64,000 bases of DNA from Vespula vulgaris (GCF_905475345.1 NC_066608.1:3217501-3281500); one strand, 5' to 3'. Counted from the first letter of the stretch, positions 1 through 13,240 are shown. Numbers and translations: made by a program. Notes: generated from the letters alone by a model not told the origin.

Positions 1-17
1 CAGACAGACAGATAGAA

Positions 18-59
<42 letters not shown>

Positions 60-75
60 AGAGAAAGAGAGAGAG
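1..75. repeat. GACA/GA microsatellite at the window edge
   Basis: GACA units grade into an uninterrupted GA run and GAAAGA. The tract probably continues beyond the left edge. Confidence 0.95.
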
Positions 76-175
76 CAAACATACGGAGATGGCAAGAAGA
101 TTGGACCTAGCTCGAGTAAGAGCGGTGTTGTTTCTTATCCGCAACTAGGGCCGCATAAATGCATCCTAACGTTCG

Positions 176-310
176 AACCAACCAACCAACCAACCAACCA
201 ACCAGCCAACCAACCAACCAACCAACCAACCAACCAGCCAACCAACCAACGAACGAACGAACCAACCAACGAAGGAACGAACGAAGGAACGAAGGAACGA
301 ACGAACCAAC
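176..310. repeat. AACC/AACG tetranucleotide repeat
   Basis: About 33 units of AACC grade into AACG/AAGG variants. Minus-strand reading gives Trp/Leu/Val/Gly runs, which explains the open frame there. It is not the insect telomere unit TTAGG. Confidence 0.95.
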
Positions 311-474
311 GATAGTAGGCGCTTCGCGATTACTATGAGATGCAAGAGAGGAGGACGCTATTGTCGGTGGCTGCTTCGAATAAGAGTTGCCCTTCCTACT
401 ATACACAAGAGCTTATAACGCAACAACGAGCCACTACTATCCGTACAGAAATATAAGCGATGAGCTTCGGCTCA

Positions 475-720
475 GAAGAGAGAGAGAGAGAGAGAGAGAG
501 GGATGGTGGTCGGTGCATTGTTTCATAAACATAATTTGCACTATCGCGCCCGTACACCTCGTAAATTCCGACACGGTCTGCGCCGTTCCACGTCGGCATT
601 TGAATATTTTTAATATGCAATGCACGAGGTGGGCTAACTAACCTCGTATACTATCCGTTCCATCTTGCTCTTGCTCTTGCTCTTGCTCTTGCTCTTGCTT
701 TCTCTCTTTCTTTCTTTCTT

Positions 721-784
<64 letters not shown>
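475..784. repeat. GA tract, short unique spacer, then CTTGCT hexamers and long CT tract
   Basis: GA repeats lie at 475-501, five CTTGCT units from 664, and CT/CTTT to 784. The spacer at 502-660 is unique and shows no gene. Confidence 0.9.
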
Positions 785-787
<3 letters not shown>

Positions 788-2385
788 TTCTGTCTTTCTC
801 TTATTCTCTTCCTTCACGTTTAGCGACGAACCATCAAGCATACAAGAAAACTCGATTACTCTTCGTTCCTGTGATACTACACACATATCTCTTGAAAGAA
901 AAACTTTCTTGAAATTTCCACGTGTGTCTTTTTCCTTTTCGGGGTAATGATTAAACGCTAATAAAAATTATGTTATATACGGGGGAAAAGTTTGTAAGAT
1001 GGTATTTAAATCTCTGCCTGTATTTTTTCTCCTTTCCTCTTCTTTTTGGTTTTCATTTAATAATTGCCTATCAATCGAAAATAATCTTGACTTGCGTGCG
1101 AAAAGTAATCTTCTCGGAAAAATATTACTCGGTTTAGGCGCTAATAATTCAACGCAAATAGGAGTAATAACAAAGTTTTAGAAATATTTAGGTGATCAAT
1201 CTTGAATTTTAATTCGTGTAATCGTTCCGACGTATCGTGAGAAAATTTTTGATATCGATATCAAAGTCCCGTGGACACTTTTAACGGCGTTGTTCATTTA
1301 TCGCACAATAATTAAACGTCAAAAAAAAAAAAAAGAAAAAGAAAGAAAAATAATAAAAGATAAAGTTTCTGAATCAGGAAAAACGTGGATCGACTTCAAA
1401 GCAAGGATTTCATTTTCATTACACACAATATATACGATAACGTCGGCAAGAATATTTCTTATAGATAACAAAACGAAATCTACCATAGTGATATCAATCA
1501 AGGATCCTCGACACACGTTATTACAGTAGTAGTAAACGATATAAAGTCTGGCTAACCCTACTACAATCGAATGAACGAAAGCAAAAGAGAAAGAGAAAAA
1601 GAAAGGAAAGGAAAAAAGAAGGAAGGAAACAAAAAACAAAAAGAAATATCCCCAAAAAATTGGGGGAGATTCGAAAACAAGAATGACTGGCGCGTTTAGT
1701 CCCTTCTTGTAACGACGTCGTGCGCTCGATGAAAACGCGATATGACGTTACGGCTGACGCGGCACGCCACGTCGTACCGAATGCCCAATACGATAAATCT
1801 CGTGGGCTGAGCGATACAGATCGTTTCAAAATGGTTATTTCAAAATAGGTGTACGTATAGATAAGAGTGTGTGTACGGATTTGCGTGTACGTAAAGTAGT
1901 AACTTTACCTATTGCTTCGACTTCTTTTTTCTTCCTTCCTTTTTCGTTTCCCATTTTTTTTCTTTTTTTCTTTTTCTTGTTTCTTGTTCTCCCTCCAAGA
2001 CGTATTAGGTAGTAATTCAATTTTAATTCGATTCTTTTTTTTTCTTTCTTGGGGGGAGGGGGGTTCTTCTTTCCTTCCTCTTCTTTTTCATTCTATATCC
2101 AATCTCCTTGAAAGCTTAAAGTTACTCGAAAGAAAATCCGAGGAACGTTAAAGATGGATTGTGCACGTGCATTACCATCGGAATCAGATTGCGCTAAGAA
2201 GCAACCACTTGGAAGAACGTTCATTTATATCGTGGAAACAAACTCGCGGGGCGATATGCTAACGAAGAACTTATCGCCGTTGGTGTAACGGGGGCGATCT
2301 CCCACCCCCATTCCTCCCCCTTTCTCCTAATCTTCTTCCAATTTTCTCGAAAAGATATACACGCTTCTTTGTAAGATAGAAAAAG
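785..2385. other. No gene seen: AT-rich intron with A-rich and pyrimidine-rich runs
   Basis: It contains an A-run (1320-1350) and polypyrimidine stretches (1921-1990, 2035-2100). Short open frames (60 to about 100 codons) are low-complexity or unremarkable. Nothing beyond intron sequence is supported. Confidence 0.7.
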
Positions 2386-2387
2386 AG

Positions 2388-2721
2388 TGGAAGCAAGAAG
2401 AGAAGAAGAATAAGAATAAGAAGAACAAGAATAAGAACAAGAAGAAGAAAGAGAAAAGGAAGGAGAAGAAGAAGAAGAAAGAGAGTAGAGAGGTTATCGC
2501 GTTAAAGAAAAGAGGGAGTGCTTGACTTTCGCCGTATCTCGAAGACAGGGTGGCGAACAGATAGGAGAACGAAAGAGAAAGAAAAAGAGAGAGAGAGAGA
2601 GAGAGAGAGAGGATGAAAGAATAAAGATGGTAGCAAAAGTGATGGTGGTAGTGGTAATAGCAATAGTAGTAGTGGTAGCAATGGTGATGGTGGTGATGGT
2701 GGTGATGGTGGTGGTGGTAGA
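2388..2721. repeat. Purine tract (AAG/AGA), GA repeat and GGT/GAT trinucleotide repeat
   Basis: The AAGAAG-type tract at 2388-2492, GA at 2564-2613 and GGT/GAT/AGT triplets at 2640-2721 give His/Tyr-rich or Val/Met-rich translations that are not genes. Confidence 0.92.
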
Positions 2722-2789
2722 GAGTGCACGGAGGGTTTGCAGAGAGAAGAAGTAGAGAAAGAGGTAGGAGGGTACGAGAGAATTCATTA

Positions 2790-2990
2790 AGGTATGAATA
2801 ATGCGTCTGCGATGCCAAGGCTGCTGCCGAGAGCACCACCATGCATACCATGGCCTGCCCAAGGCATGGCTGCTGGAGCAAGGCTAAAATTAAAGCGGAT
2901 TCGAGCCCTCCGCAACGTGGCCTCTAGGCGAAAGCGGCGTACAACCGGCGCTCACGGTCACCACGTGCTTTTCTCAGAAACCAAGAGGAA
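2790..2990. other. GC-richer unique island, function unknown
   Basis: Non-repetitive sequence with higher GC than its surroundings and several near-palindromic words (CATGCATACCATG, GGCATGG). Open in more than one frame but without a recognisable protein; possible regulatory element. Confidence 0.35.
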
Positions 2991-3173
2991 GATAGAGAAT
3001 AGAGAAAGAAAGAGATACCGATGATAACTTAGCAAGGATAGAAGAAAAAGTCAGCGGAATAAGGAGCTGCGATAAGGGTTTGGAAAAGGGGTTGGTGTTA
3101 GAGAGCGAAGTGCTTTTCCAAGCGGCACTCCTTACTAGCAAAATAGCCCGCGGTATTCTATCTTTTCTAGTGC

Positions 3174-3257
3174 TTTCTTTCTCTCTCTCTTTCTCTCTCA
3201 CTCTTTCTCTCTCTATATCTATCTATCTATCTATGTATCCATTTATCTATCTATCTG
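3174..3257. repeat. CT and ATCT microsatellite
   Basis: CT/CTTT units pass into ATCT units. Flanking sequence at 3000-3640 is unique intron without a gene. Confidence 0.92.
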
Positions 3258-3644
3258 CCTTTCAAGGCGATATCGTTTGCTTTCTTCGTTTTTTCAAAGA
3301 CGATCGTAACGACTCGTTATCGAAAGTCGCTTTTCATCTTCGTTTCGTCGTTCACAAAAGAACATACGTAAAGAAGAAGAAAAAGAAGATGAAAAAGAAA
3401 AATTAAGAGGGTAGTAGGTATTAAAGAAAATCGCGAACGATACAACTGGTACTTACAATGACCATCATTTTTTATTCAGCTAGTCATTAATATTCGAGAA
3501 TAGCTTAACGAATATATAACTCAAAAAAATCGCTGAAGAAGCCATTAGAATGCTTTCTCGACGGTTTCATTTAGACAGACGAAATACTACTTATCGTTGG
3601 CGTCTGGACGATATCCATTTTTTGGATATGCCATTAACCGATCT

Positions 3645-3694
3645 AACACACACACACACATACACACCATACATACACACATACATATATATGT
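3645..3694. repeat. CA/ACAT microsatellite
   Basis: CACA repeat followed by ACATACAC and ATAT units. Confidence 0.9.
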
Positions 3695-4016
3695 ACCTAC
3701 GTAGTTATCTACGTAGTGGTAGAAACAAATCAAACTAATACGAATTATTATCACTGTAGATAAATACATATGTTGAATACTCATACTCATACATGTATGT
3801 GTTTACGTACGAGATGCATAAAACTTTACGCAACGTTTCCCACGAGAGAAACGTATCGAGCTACATAGGTGGCCGAAGAAAGAAGTAAAATCTTTATCTC
3901 CTGGAACGCGCCAATCCGGATCATCGATCGACCGTGTCACCATGTTCGTAGCGGCGATGGGATTGCGCAACGGAAGGAAACGATGCGTCCAATGAAACGT
4001 CGACACGATGTACGAA

Positions 4017-4076
4017 TGAGAGAGAGAGAAAGAGAAAGAGAGAAAGAGAGAAAGAGAGGGGGAGGGGAGGGAAAGA
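4017..4076. repeat. GA/GAAA microsatellite
   Basis: Impure GA repeat ending in a G-rich stretch. The following interval 4077-4659 is unique AT-rich sequence with no gene seen. Confidence 0.9.
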
Positions 4077-4659
4077 AATGGTCTTTCCATCCAGATTTAT
4101 TTATCGTCGTAAAAGATCTCTACGACACGAAAGAGAAGTACAATAAGAAATAGAGAGAGAAAGAGATACCTGTGAACGTGTGTGTGTACACGTGTGTCGC
4201 GTTTCTAAAAGTACGAGAGTACACAGTTATGATCGTTACGATTTAATTCGTCCGAAATAACAGAAATTTTATAACGAAAATTATAACAGACTGATAAAAA
4301 GGATGCATCCTTTTACGCGACGCAAACATAAATTTAAATAACTTAATAATACATCTCTATGTTATTATTAAAAATGTTGGTTTCTTTTAAGACGGAATCG
4401 CGTTCTATTATATGTTACTCAAAGGCGTACCGCGAAACACGATTTATTATTATTTTTTTTTTCTACTAAACGAACAGCGCGTATCGAGTAGTAGGAGCAC
4501 GAGGGCGTCGATAAATCGATGCGAGAAAAGACGTCTTACGTCAGGCTCGCGGAAAATCGCTCGTCTCGACGGGTATCTCGAAATACCTAGACCCAGATAT
4601 CCCTGAGGCAACAGCATCCGTGTCTAACGGCGTAGCGTGGCTGCTCCCAACGTCGAAGT

Positions 4660-4912
4660 TGACTCAACTTGACTCGACTCGACTCGACTCAACTCAACTC
4701 AACTCAACTCGACTCGACTCGATTCGACTCGACTTGATTTCGTGCGCGCGTATGTGTCTGTCTAGGTGTATGTATATAAATATATATATATATAGGTATG
4801 TATGTATGTATGTATGTATGTATGTATGTATGTATATATGTATATAAATATATATACAGTTATGAATGTATGTATGTATGTATGTATGTATGGATTATGT
4901 ATATATATATAT
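4660..4912. repeat. GACTC/AACTC pentanucleotide array followed by GTAT and AT repeats
   Basis: About 15 units of a five-base repeat alternating GACTC and AACTC (4660-4736) are followed by a short GC-rich spacer and GTAT/AT repeats (4769-4912). The latter form the insertion site of the element at 4913. Confidence 0.92.
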
Positions 4913-5583
4913 AGGGTGTTTCACTTAACTCGAGCAACCGAAATAATTCCACCATTGCATCTGACATGATTAAATATACCTAATGAATCTCTATTTGACA
5001 AAATTTTTTTTGGGATACTCTTAACGACTCATTTCTTGAAATAATTCCTTTGATTGCAAGTCCAAATTTCTTCTTATTTATCTCAAGTAATTAAAATAAC
5101 ATTCGAATGAAGTATATCTTTCGACGAAACTGAAATTTCAGACTCTCATTTTTATCAAATCCCATTCTCTCTTGCTTAAACTAATCTAAAGATTACATAA
5201 TTTAATTATACGATTCCGACTTTCGTATCATTCTATCAATGCGGACATTGTATCAATCGAAATCAATCGAAATATATCGATCGATGATAAAAAAAAAAAA
5301 AAAAAAAAAAAAAAGAAAGAAAACAAAAACGGAAAGTTTCAAAATCTAAATGATAATCTTGAAGAAGAAAAAAAAGGCTTAATTTGAACATGAAAATTAC
5401 GTTCGTTGATTAAAACGATATTCATCAATCCCATTGACATTTCTTCACATTCGTCGAAAAATTAAAAATCAAACAAAACAAGCAAAAAAAAAAAAAAATA
5501 AATAAAATAAAAATAAAAAAGAGAAAGAAAAATCAGAAAGAAGTAACGAGTTAGTTAAATACTCGATTTAGGTGAAACACCCT
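4913..5583. mobile_element. Non-autonomous DNA transposon with AGGGTGTTTCAC inverted ends
   Basis: The left end reads AGGGTGTTTCACTTAACTCG and the reverse complement of the right end reads AGGGTGTTTCACCTAAATCG, 18 of 20 identical. Outside both ends lies TAT/ATA, consistent with insertion into a TA-rich microsatellite, though the target duplication cannot be separated from the flanking repeat. The 671-bp interior is AT-rich with an A-run near 5290 and shows no transposase frame. Insertion at the edge of the GTAT/AT repeat is clear. Confidence 0.75.
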
Positions 5584-5839
5584 ATATATCGGTGTGAGAG
5601 CGCGCGCACGCGCGCATACGAAAGGCTTTTCGAGTATCTGCCGCGCGTGGATGCTTGCCAGATGTCTGCCAAAGCCCGCATTTTCGTTGTATACGCGGAG
5701 TATCCGAAGACCCTACACAACTCGAATGCCGATGACTGAGACGCAGCTGGTATTAACTGCGGACTCCGCGTGTCTAGAGGGAAGCGAAATGCCGTGCTAG
5801 TCGAACGCGGAGACGCGTTTCTAACGTCCGACGTCTTCG

Positions 5840-5841
5840 AG

Positions 5842-5888
<47 letters not shown>

Positions 5889-5914
5889 GAGAGATAGATA
5901 GATAGAGAGAGAGG
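5840..5914. repeat. GA and GATA microsatellite
   Basis: Almost uninterrupted GA repeat with GATA units near the end. The interval 5590-5839 is a GC-richer unique stretch beginning with alternating GCGC; no gene recognised. Confidence 0.92.
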
Positions 5915-8900
5915 ATGTCTCATGTTAAAAGAAAAAGAAAAGTAAAATAAATCCACCCATCTCCCAAAAAAAAAACCATTCGCGAATGACAAATCGACGA
6001 AGGTTCGCCATCATCGAGAATATACCGAGGATCTATCAAGGGTACGTTGATCAATGATGACGTCACTTCTTTCTATCTAGTCACCTTATTCGTCATCTTT
6101 CCAATCGAATCATCTTTCATTTTTCCTTCTTTTTTTTTTTGTCAATATAATGAACGAGTATAATACCGTTGGATCAATATATTTATTTATTTATTTACGA
6201 GATTTTCGTAAGTTCGTCATATGCGATATTAATGTTTGTTGTTATTATATACGTTTTTATATTTATAGATGTAATTAGATTGATTTATATATAAATATAT
6301 ATTTGTATATATTGTGTGAATTTTTGTTATATTTTATTTATTTATATCTATATATATGGAACATTGATAGGTATATACTTTTTGTTTAGAAATTTGTATA
6401 ATTTTTTTATCAAAATTACTACAAGAAAGAAAGATAAAGTTATCCTGTTCTTTGTAAACTTTATCAATTCCGATTGATTTGAAAAATTTAAATATCACTT
6501 CGATATTTATTTTGTTCATTCGATTAAACGATCTTAATCTTTGATTTTTAAAACATAAATTCCCTGCGCTAACTTGATAATGGAAAACTTTATTTTTTTC
6601 AATAAATTTCAAATTTACTTTATCTATATTAAAGAATTTTTGTTATCGAGTATATTTTTTTCTTCCTTTTTCCTTTCTTTTCTTCTCTCTCCCTCTCTTT
6701 TTTTTTTGTTTTTTAGTTCGTTTAAGTACAATTTGCTTATATTGGTTCTTAGATGAGATTGTACAGTAAAAGATTTAGATGATTATTCAACGTTGTTACT
6801 ACAACGTAGTTCAATACCGTATCTTGTTTTATACTGTCCCTTGAATACGATTTTTCTTTTCTTTTTTTATGTTAAAAGAAACGATCTCGCGATAATAAAA
6901 CCCTACAATCCAGTTTATTTAATCGAAAGAGATATATCTACTCATATGCACATTTACAAATCACCATTATACGATGATGCTTCTAAACGTCCTCTAAACT
7001 CTTCCTTCATTATCATAAGCTTATAATCATAATTCGTTGCATCTTTCGATTAAATAAGGCTATATTTATCCTTATCAACGGTGTTATTATCTTATATCTG
7101 ACGTTCACGACTTACCACTATCATGATAATCAACGTGTTAAGTATTATACATACTGTCGGCGTATTCTTCGATCGATGAAGAAACGGCACGATGGTCACT
7201 GACTCTACGTTCTTTAACCTGTCTATCGATCGTTCGAGCTTACCTGTAAATAAAAATAAATAAGTATTATTATAATGAAATAATCGAGAATATGTCATAT
7301 TTATCGTATTCAAAACGTATTTGAAGCTTGTCGTTAAATTTTTCTTTCATTCGATTTGGCCTTCTTTTTCTGAGGAAAAAAAGAAAAAAAGGAAGAAAGA
7401 TGAAAGAAAAAAAGAAAAGAAAATACAAAAAGTAAGAAAAGAAAAACAAGAAATGAAAAATTTTTCAGCAGAGAAATTTCAAAGGATCATAAATAAATAA
7501 ATAAATAAATAAGAAAAAAAAGAACAAATAAAAAGAACCCCTCCGAAAAAAGAAACAAGAAAGGTTTTAAGTAGAGAAATTTGAAAACGTCAGAGTACAA
7601 CGATAATAATACAAAAAAAGAAAAATAAAGTCTTACGTAGAGAAACTTGAAAGCATGAAAACTATAATAATAATAATAATAAAAATAAAAATAATAATAA
7701 TAACAATAGCAATAACAATAGCAACAACGACAACGACGACAATAACAACAATAACAATAATAGACCAAAAAGAAAGAAAAAAGAAAAAAAAATAAGAAAA
7801 AGAAAAACGTATCGATAATTTCAATCGAGTTGTCAGCTGTCGCGAAGAACGAGTTCGTAACCTAGTTACCAGAATCGTGCTCACGTCCCTGCGGCGATTC
7901 TTACGTTTTCTAGCGGCATTAATTAGCTAATTGACCGAGTAGCGCAGTTAATTAGTCTTCGAGCGACTGCGTCTCTCGCAATAATGGAAGGGTTGGGTAC
8001 TATGCGTACGAGGTATCGATGAAGGAAAAAAAAAAGAAAGAAAAAAAAAAAATGAGAAAGAACTATAACGTTAGCACCACCAATGCTACGAAAAAAGAGT
8101 CGAGTGTCCGAACAGACGTAAAGAGAAAGGAAAAAGAGAGAAGAGAAAGAGAAGATGCTATCAAAACGAACGTCTTACTCGTTGAGTGTCGAGCGATGCG
8201 AAAAATTTAAGTTAATTACAAGATGGATATATAACGTCAAATAAGAAACGCTATCTCGACGAAAGTGCTAAGATAATAGACTACAAAATAAACGGCGAAA
8301 CGGATTACATTTTCCAGTTGTGTTCGCGGAAAACGAAAAGCTGCCGAGTACGTCGGCGTTTTCGTGGCAATTAAATAACGAGAGTGCAGCTTTCCCCTTT
8401 CTTCATCGTTCTCTCCCACTCCTTCTCCTCTTCCACCCCTCCCTTTCCCTCACCCTCTCTCTCTTTTTCTTTCTATCCTTCTGTCTGACTCTCGTCGTTC
8501 GAGGAACGAGATCGTTACTTTAAAATTGAGAAAGAGGAAAATCGTGCAAAATAGTTTTGTTTACTAACTTCCACAGCTCTCATATTTATGAAGTCGTTAA
8601 TACGAAAAGGGCAAAGTTAACGACCTTAAGAGGGAACACGTTTAAGAGGAGAGCGAACTCCTTGTAAAATCGACGAAATTGAAAGACGTAAAAAAGGCAC
8701 GCGCGTGCGTCTGTGTAGGTGTGTAGGTACGTAACGATTGAAAAATCGTCTGTGAAATGATCGATGAAAGAAAATATGAGGGATGGAACAGAATCGAAGT
8801 TGGTTCTTGGGAAGAGTGAAAAGGGCGTCCTCGGGATATTAATTTCTCGTTAAAATTCGTGAACAGCGACGGTCCGCGAATATTTCCGAGCGAATACAGA

Positions 8901-9360
8901 AAGGTTCTCGTTTGGAAATATGCCATGAAGAAAGAAGGAAGGAGGAGAAGGAAAATAAACTGGAAAAAGAATAGAACGAATAGATAAAGATTCGAGAAAG
9001 AGAGATGGAAAAAAAGAATATAAAGTTGCGGAAGTAAAGTATGATATAAAGTAATTCTATTCTGCGTCGTCGTGAATAGAAGGATATGAGGTGATGGACG
9101 AAGATCGAAGAAAATTGAAGAATAAAGAAAGAGAGAGAGAGAGAGAGATGGAGACAATTTTCCTCGATTTACTAAAGAAATAATCATAAAAAAAGAATAA
9201 ATAAATAAAAAAGAAAATGAAAATAAAAGTAAAAGCTAAGAACTTGACGAAGAATATAGTAATGTATTATATCCACTCGAATAGATCTCTACAGCGATTA
9301 ACATTATGGTAGATATATTACATATTATATATATATCATACATATAGATTGTGTGTGTGT
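5915..9360. other. No gene seen: AT-rich intron with A-rich and trinucleotide repeats
   Basis: It includes an AAAT tetranucleotide repeat (7490-7513) and a 100-bp AAT/AAC/GAC triplet tract (7663-7762). A phrase like GTAGAGAAATTTGAAA recurs loosely at about 7467, 7570 and 7634. Short frames are low-complexity. Confidence 0.7.
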
Positions 9361-9756
9361 ACATACATACATATAATAATCTGAATATTGTTTCTCTTTC
9401 TCTCTCTCTCTTTCTCTCGCACCCCCCTCCACTCTCTCTCTAGGTTTATAATTCCCAAGTGATATAATTTTATTGACTCGAAACGATGTTATGCGATAGA
9501 TAGTTACTTTTGAATAATCAAAAGATCGATCGGTTCTATCTATCTAATTACACATATTGATAACATCGAGTTAATGACTCGATCGTGCAGTACCGATGAT
9601 ACGAAACAATAATCCATTCTCCAATGGACATTTTAAAAACGATTGTAGAAAATAATCGAATAAAGCGTATTCCAACGGAGCATAAATGAATCAGGTAACG
9701 GAGAGAGAAACAATTTTTTCTCGAGAACAATAACGTCTCTCTCCTACGTGAAAAAC

Positions 9757-10062
9757 ATGATGACGATGACAATGGCGATAATGATAATGATGATGACGAC
9801 GATGATGACGACAACGACGACGATGATAATGATAATGATAATGACGATGATGACGATGATAAATAAAAAAGTCTTTCAAGTTCCCACGAAATTCATCGTT
9901 CTTTTTTTGTATATACTTTGCCGACATATACGCGATAGAAAAAGAGGAGGAGGAGGAGGAGGAGGAGTTAGGGAAAAGGTATCGAATGGAAAAGTGTAAG
10001 AAAAAAGAGAGAGGGAGAGAGAGAAAGAAAAAAAGAAAGAAAGAGAGAGAGAGAGATAGAGA
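9757..10062. repeat. GAT/GAC triplet tract, GGA run and GA/GAAA tract
   Basis: GAT/GAC/AAT triplets lie at 9757-9862, eight GGA/GAG triplets at 9942-9967, and impure GA at 10001-10062. The translation is Met/Thr or His/Arg runs. Confidence 0.92.
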
Positions 10063-10487
10063 AACCTTTTCACATGAGTTACGACGATATCGTCGAGCTC
10101 GACGAGAGCGTCGGCGCGGACCATATTATTTCACTTCGGTGACAAATTTCGCGTGGAAGAGAAAAAAAGAAAGAAAGAAAGAAAAAGAAAAGAAAAAAGG
10201 AGAGAAAAGAGGAAAAAAGGTAAAAGAGGTGAGGTAGGGTAGGTAGGAGGGTTATACGATGGTAAAGGTGGTTTGCTGAATGAGAAGGAAGAGGAGGACC
10301 GTTACGGAGGCGGAACGCTTCGCGATGCGAGCGTGCACAGGGCGGAAGTACGGAAAACGACTGCTCCCTTTTTCCTCCATCCGCTTTGAATTACTATCAT
10401 CCCGCCAAGCATTGTCTATTGTGGCAAAGAATTATTTTATTATCGCTCGGTCGGCCGCTCGCGAATAACTCTCTTCTCCTTCTCAAC

Positions 10488-10553
10488 GATAGAGACAAAG
10501 ACAGAGACATAGACATAGAGACATAGACAGAGATAGAGGAAAAAGAATACCAA

Positions 10554-10584
<31 letters not shown>
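10488..10584. repeat. Imperfect GACA/TAGACA hexamer and GA repeat
   Basis: AGAGAC and ATAGAC units grade into GA. The neighbouring 10063-10487 and 10585-10960 are unique intron with a purine-rich stretch at 10155-10230 and no gene. Confidence 0.88.
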
Positions 10585-10962
10585 ATCACAAGATTTTCAC
10601 GGTTCTGTGATTTATTGATCCCGCGAAAGAAAGCCGTAGGACCATCGAAAAACTTCGTAACGAGGAAAATCTTGGCACGATAGAGTTAAGAGAGAAGGTA
10701 TACGATTTCTTGAAAAAAATATACCTAGCTCGGGGCTAAACATTGAATTAGCTATTATGATCGGTTCTTCTTTCAAAGGACCTAGCAAAGTCTAACTATT
10801 TTTAAGAATTCCTGCTATCCTTGGAATTTTTGTTCCTTTTTTATGCTATTCATCTTATCGACGTGAGTGTATCTTAACGATTGCTAACATTGCCCGATAA
10901 CAGGGCCGAATTAACGAGGAGCTTGCCGACCTTTCCGAATTAATTAATGGTTTGTGACTTCG

Positions 10963-11030
10963 AATATATATATATATATACACACACACACACGCACGCA
11001 CGCACACGCACACATATATATACCATACAC
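10963..11030. repeat. AT and CA/CG-CA dinucleotide repeat
   Basis: TATA run, then CACA with ACGC variants, then TATA. Confidence 0.9.
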
Positions 11031-11563
11031 ACGCATGTGCAAGCGGCACAAACATTCATGGCGATTGCAACTTGTTAAATCGTTGGTACGGAAAATACAG
11101 GCATCCAGTTTCGCGCTCTAGCCAGCTCGCACACGCTACCAGGCAGGAAAACTCACGCCACTTGGCACGGTCGACCGATCGTTCGACGAGGACCATTCAT
11201 TTACATACCTCGTGTCCTGTAAGTTTCAGGAACGTTCGAAATAATTATTACGCTTTTGCACGAGAAAGACGTTGAATAAATCGATCGTTAGACCGATCAA
11301 AAATAGATTTGGAAAGTTACGAATGGCACAAACAAAGTATAAATTCAATGATGTATATATACGTTAAACTCTTATTTAAATCGGTGATTAGAGTCCGGAA
11401 TTTAACGTTGCAACATTGGTTGCATCAAAAGTGTTCACCTGATGTGTTTACCAGTTTTACAGTGACGTAGAGTAACGAGATCGACGCACTGTAACGAAAA
11501 CATTCTATCGTATCTGCAATATCGGTATCATGCCACGTATCGTATTTCCTAAGGGAATAGGAC

Positions 11564-11646
11564 AAGAGAGAGAAAGAGAGGGAAAGAGAGAGAGAGAGAG
11601 AGAAAGAGAGAGAAAAGTGATATATATATATATATATATACACACA
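11564..11646. repeat. GA repeat followed by AT repeat
   Basis: GA/GAAA units then about 11 TA units. The flanks 11031-11563 and 11647-12129 are unique and contain no recognisable gene. Confidence 0.9.
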
Positions 11647-12129
11647 TGCGAGCGCATACTCGCAGTTACAACGCGTGCAAGTACGTCGAATTAATTTGAA
11701 ACTACCGTCTACCGTCGTCCTATCAAGTTACACCTGTTTTTGACTTTGGTCGCCGTGTTTCGCTTAGAAAATGATACCTTGTTGTTTCTCCTTCTACCCG
11801 ATGAACGATAGAGCCGTAAACGATCGATATCGAAGTTCGATGTTATCGATGAAAGCAAGCTATTCTCTCTATTATGCGGTAAGAATTATACCATATAGCT
11901 ATCTCCTTGACGTTAATAATAGAGATAACGTCGCGAATAGCATAAATTTCTTGGTAACGTCAATTATAACGAATGAAAGTAACGAGAGAACCTGTCGTCT
12001 TTACTTACGTCCAAACGTTCGAGCAAAAAAATCCTTTAACGAGATACTTTTTGTTATGGGAAATATCATAGTGCAGATATACATCTATATCGGACAAATA
12101 AATAAAATAAAAGAAGAGGAAAGAAATTA

Positions 12130-12130
12130 C

Positions 12131-12186
<56 letters not shown>

Positions 12187-12210
12187 CAATAATAATAAAC
12201 AATAATAATA
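12130..12210. repeat. AAT trinucleotide repeat
   Basis: About 25 AAT units with a few AAC. It creates an asparagine run at the end of a plus-strand open frame that is not supported as a gene. An A/G-rich tract follows at 12275-12325. Confidence 0.93.
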
Positions 12211-12409
12211 TGAACGTAGATCGATACAAACCTACAATTTTTGCTATCTCCAAGTTTGTCTGTCTGTCGAGAAACGAAAAAGAAAAAAGAAGAAAAAAAA
12301 GAAAAGAAAAAAAAGAAGACAAAAATTGTCATAGCAATAATATTATATGCAACCGAACGCAAACGAATAATTATTGGTTCTTCCTCATCTTTCGAAACGA
12401 AATCGAACG

Positions 12410-12807
<398 letters not shown>

Positions 12808-12828
12808 CGTCGACGGCAAAGGTTCGAT

Positions 12829-13115
12829 AAATCGCGTGGTGGTAGGAGAAGCTTTCTCGATGGAGGTACTACGAACGCGTACGCGACGCGAGCACGCGCG
12901 CGCGCGCAATGGCGCCAACACGTGGTTCGTGAAAGGCCGTGGTATCTCTCTCTCTTTCTGTTTCGCTCTGTCTCTCTCTTTCTCGCGACGTTTTACGCCA
13001 CTGACGAGGCGCACGTGTGTCTCTCGCGTAGTACTCGCGAGAGTGCGAGAGACGCTACACACGGCCGGCCGATCAATATCTGTTTTCCATCTTCTCGTTT
13101 CGATTCCAGCCACTC
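12829..13115. promoter_or_regulatory. CpG-rich island in intron 1 with E-boxes and a TCTCGCG dyad
   Basis: The block follows a 400-bp GA/GATA repeat and is rich in CGCG. It contains CACGTG E-boxes at 12919-12924 and 13012-13017, and at 13021-13043 an inverted repeat with 8-bp arms CTCTCGCG/CGCGAGAG around a 7-bp centre. It could be an internal promoter or an enhancer; no exon is evident. Confidence 0.3.
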
Positions 13116-13119
13116 TATC

Positions 13120-13240
13120 CGCCGGCACACCGCCACCATCGCCACCACCACCACCACCATCACCAACCACCACCATCACGACCATTACCAGCACCATCAT
13201 CACCGCCATCGTTACTACCGTCGTTGTCGTCGTTGTCAAC
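13120..13240. repeat. CAC/CAT triplet and GTC/GTT triplet tract
   Basis: Imperfect CAC/CAT units to about 13215, then GTCGTT triplets. Downstream 13241-13550 is unique, no gene seen. Confidence 0.9.

Noticed and set aside
176..310. Telomere-like array
   Set aside because: The unit is AACC/GGTT, not the insect telomere unit TTAGG, and lies inside an intron.
2890..2960. tRNA-like B-box (GGGCTCGAATCC on the minus strand)
   Set aside because: No matching A-box, acceptor stem or seven-base T-loop; other GGTTCGA words (near 172 and 44865) also fail to form a T-arm.
11771..12205. 144-codon plus-strand frame ending in polyasparagine
   Set aside because: The Asn run is the AAT microsatellite and the remainder shows no recognised similarity or codon bias. 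A chance frame is more likely.
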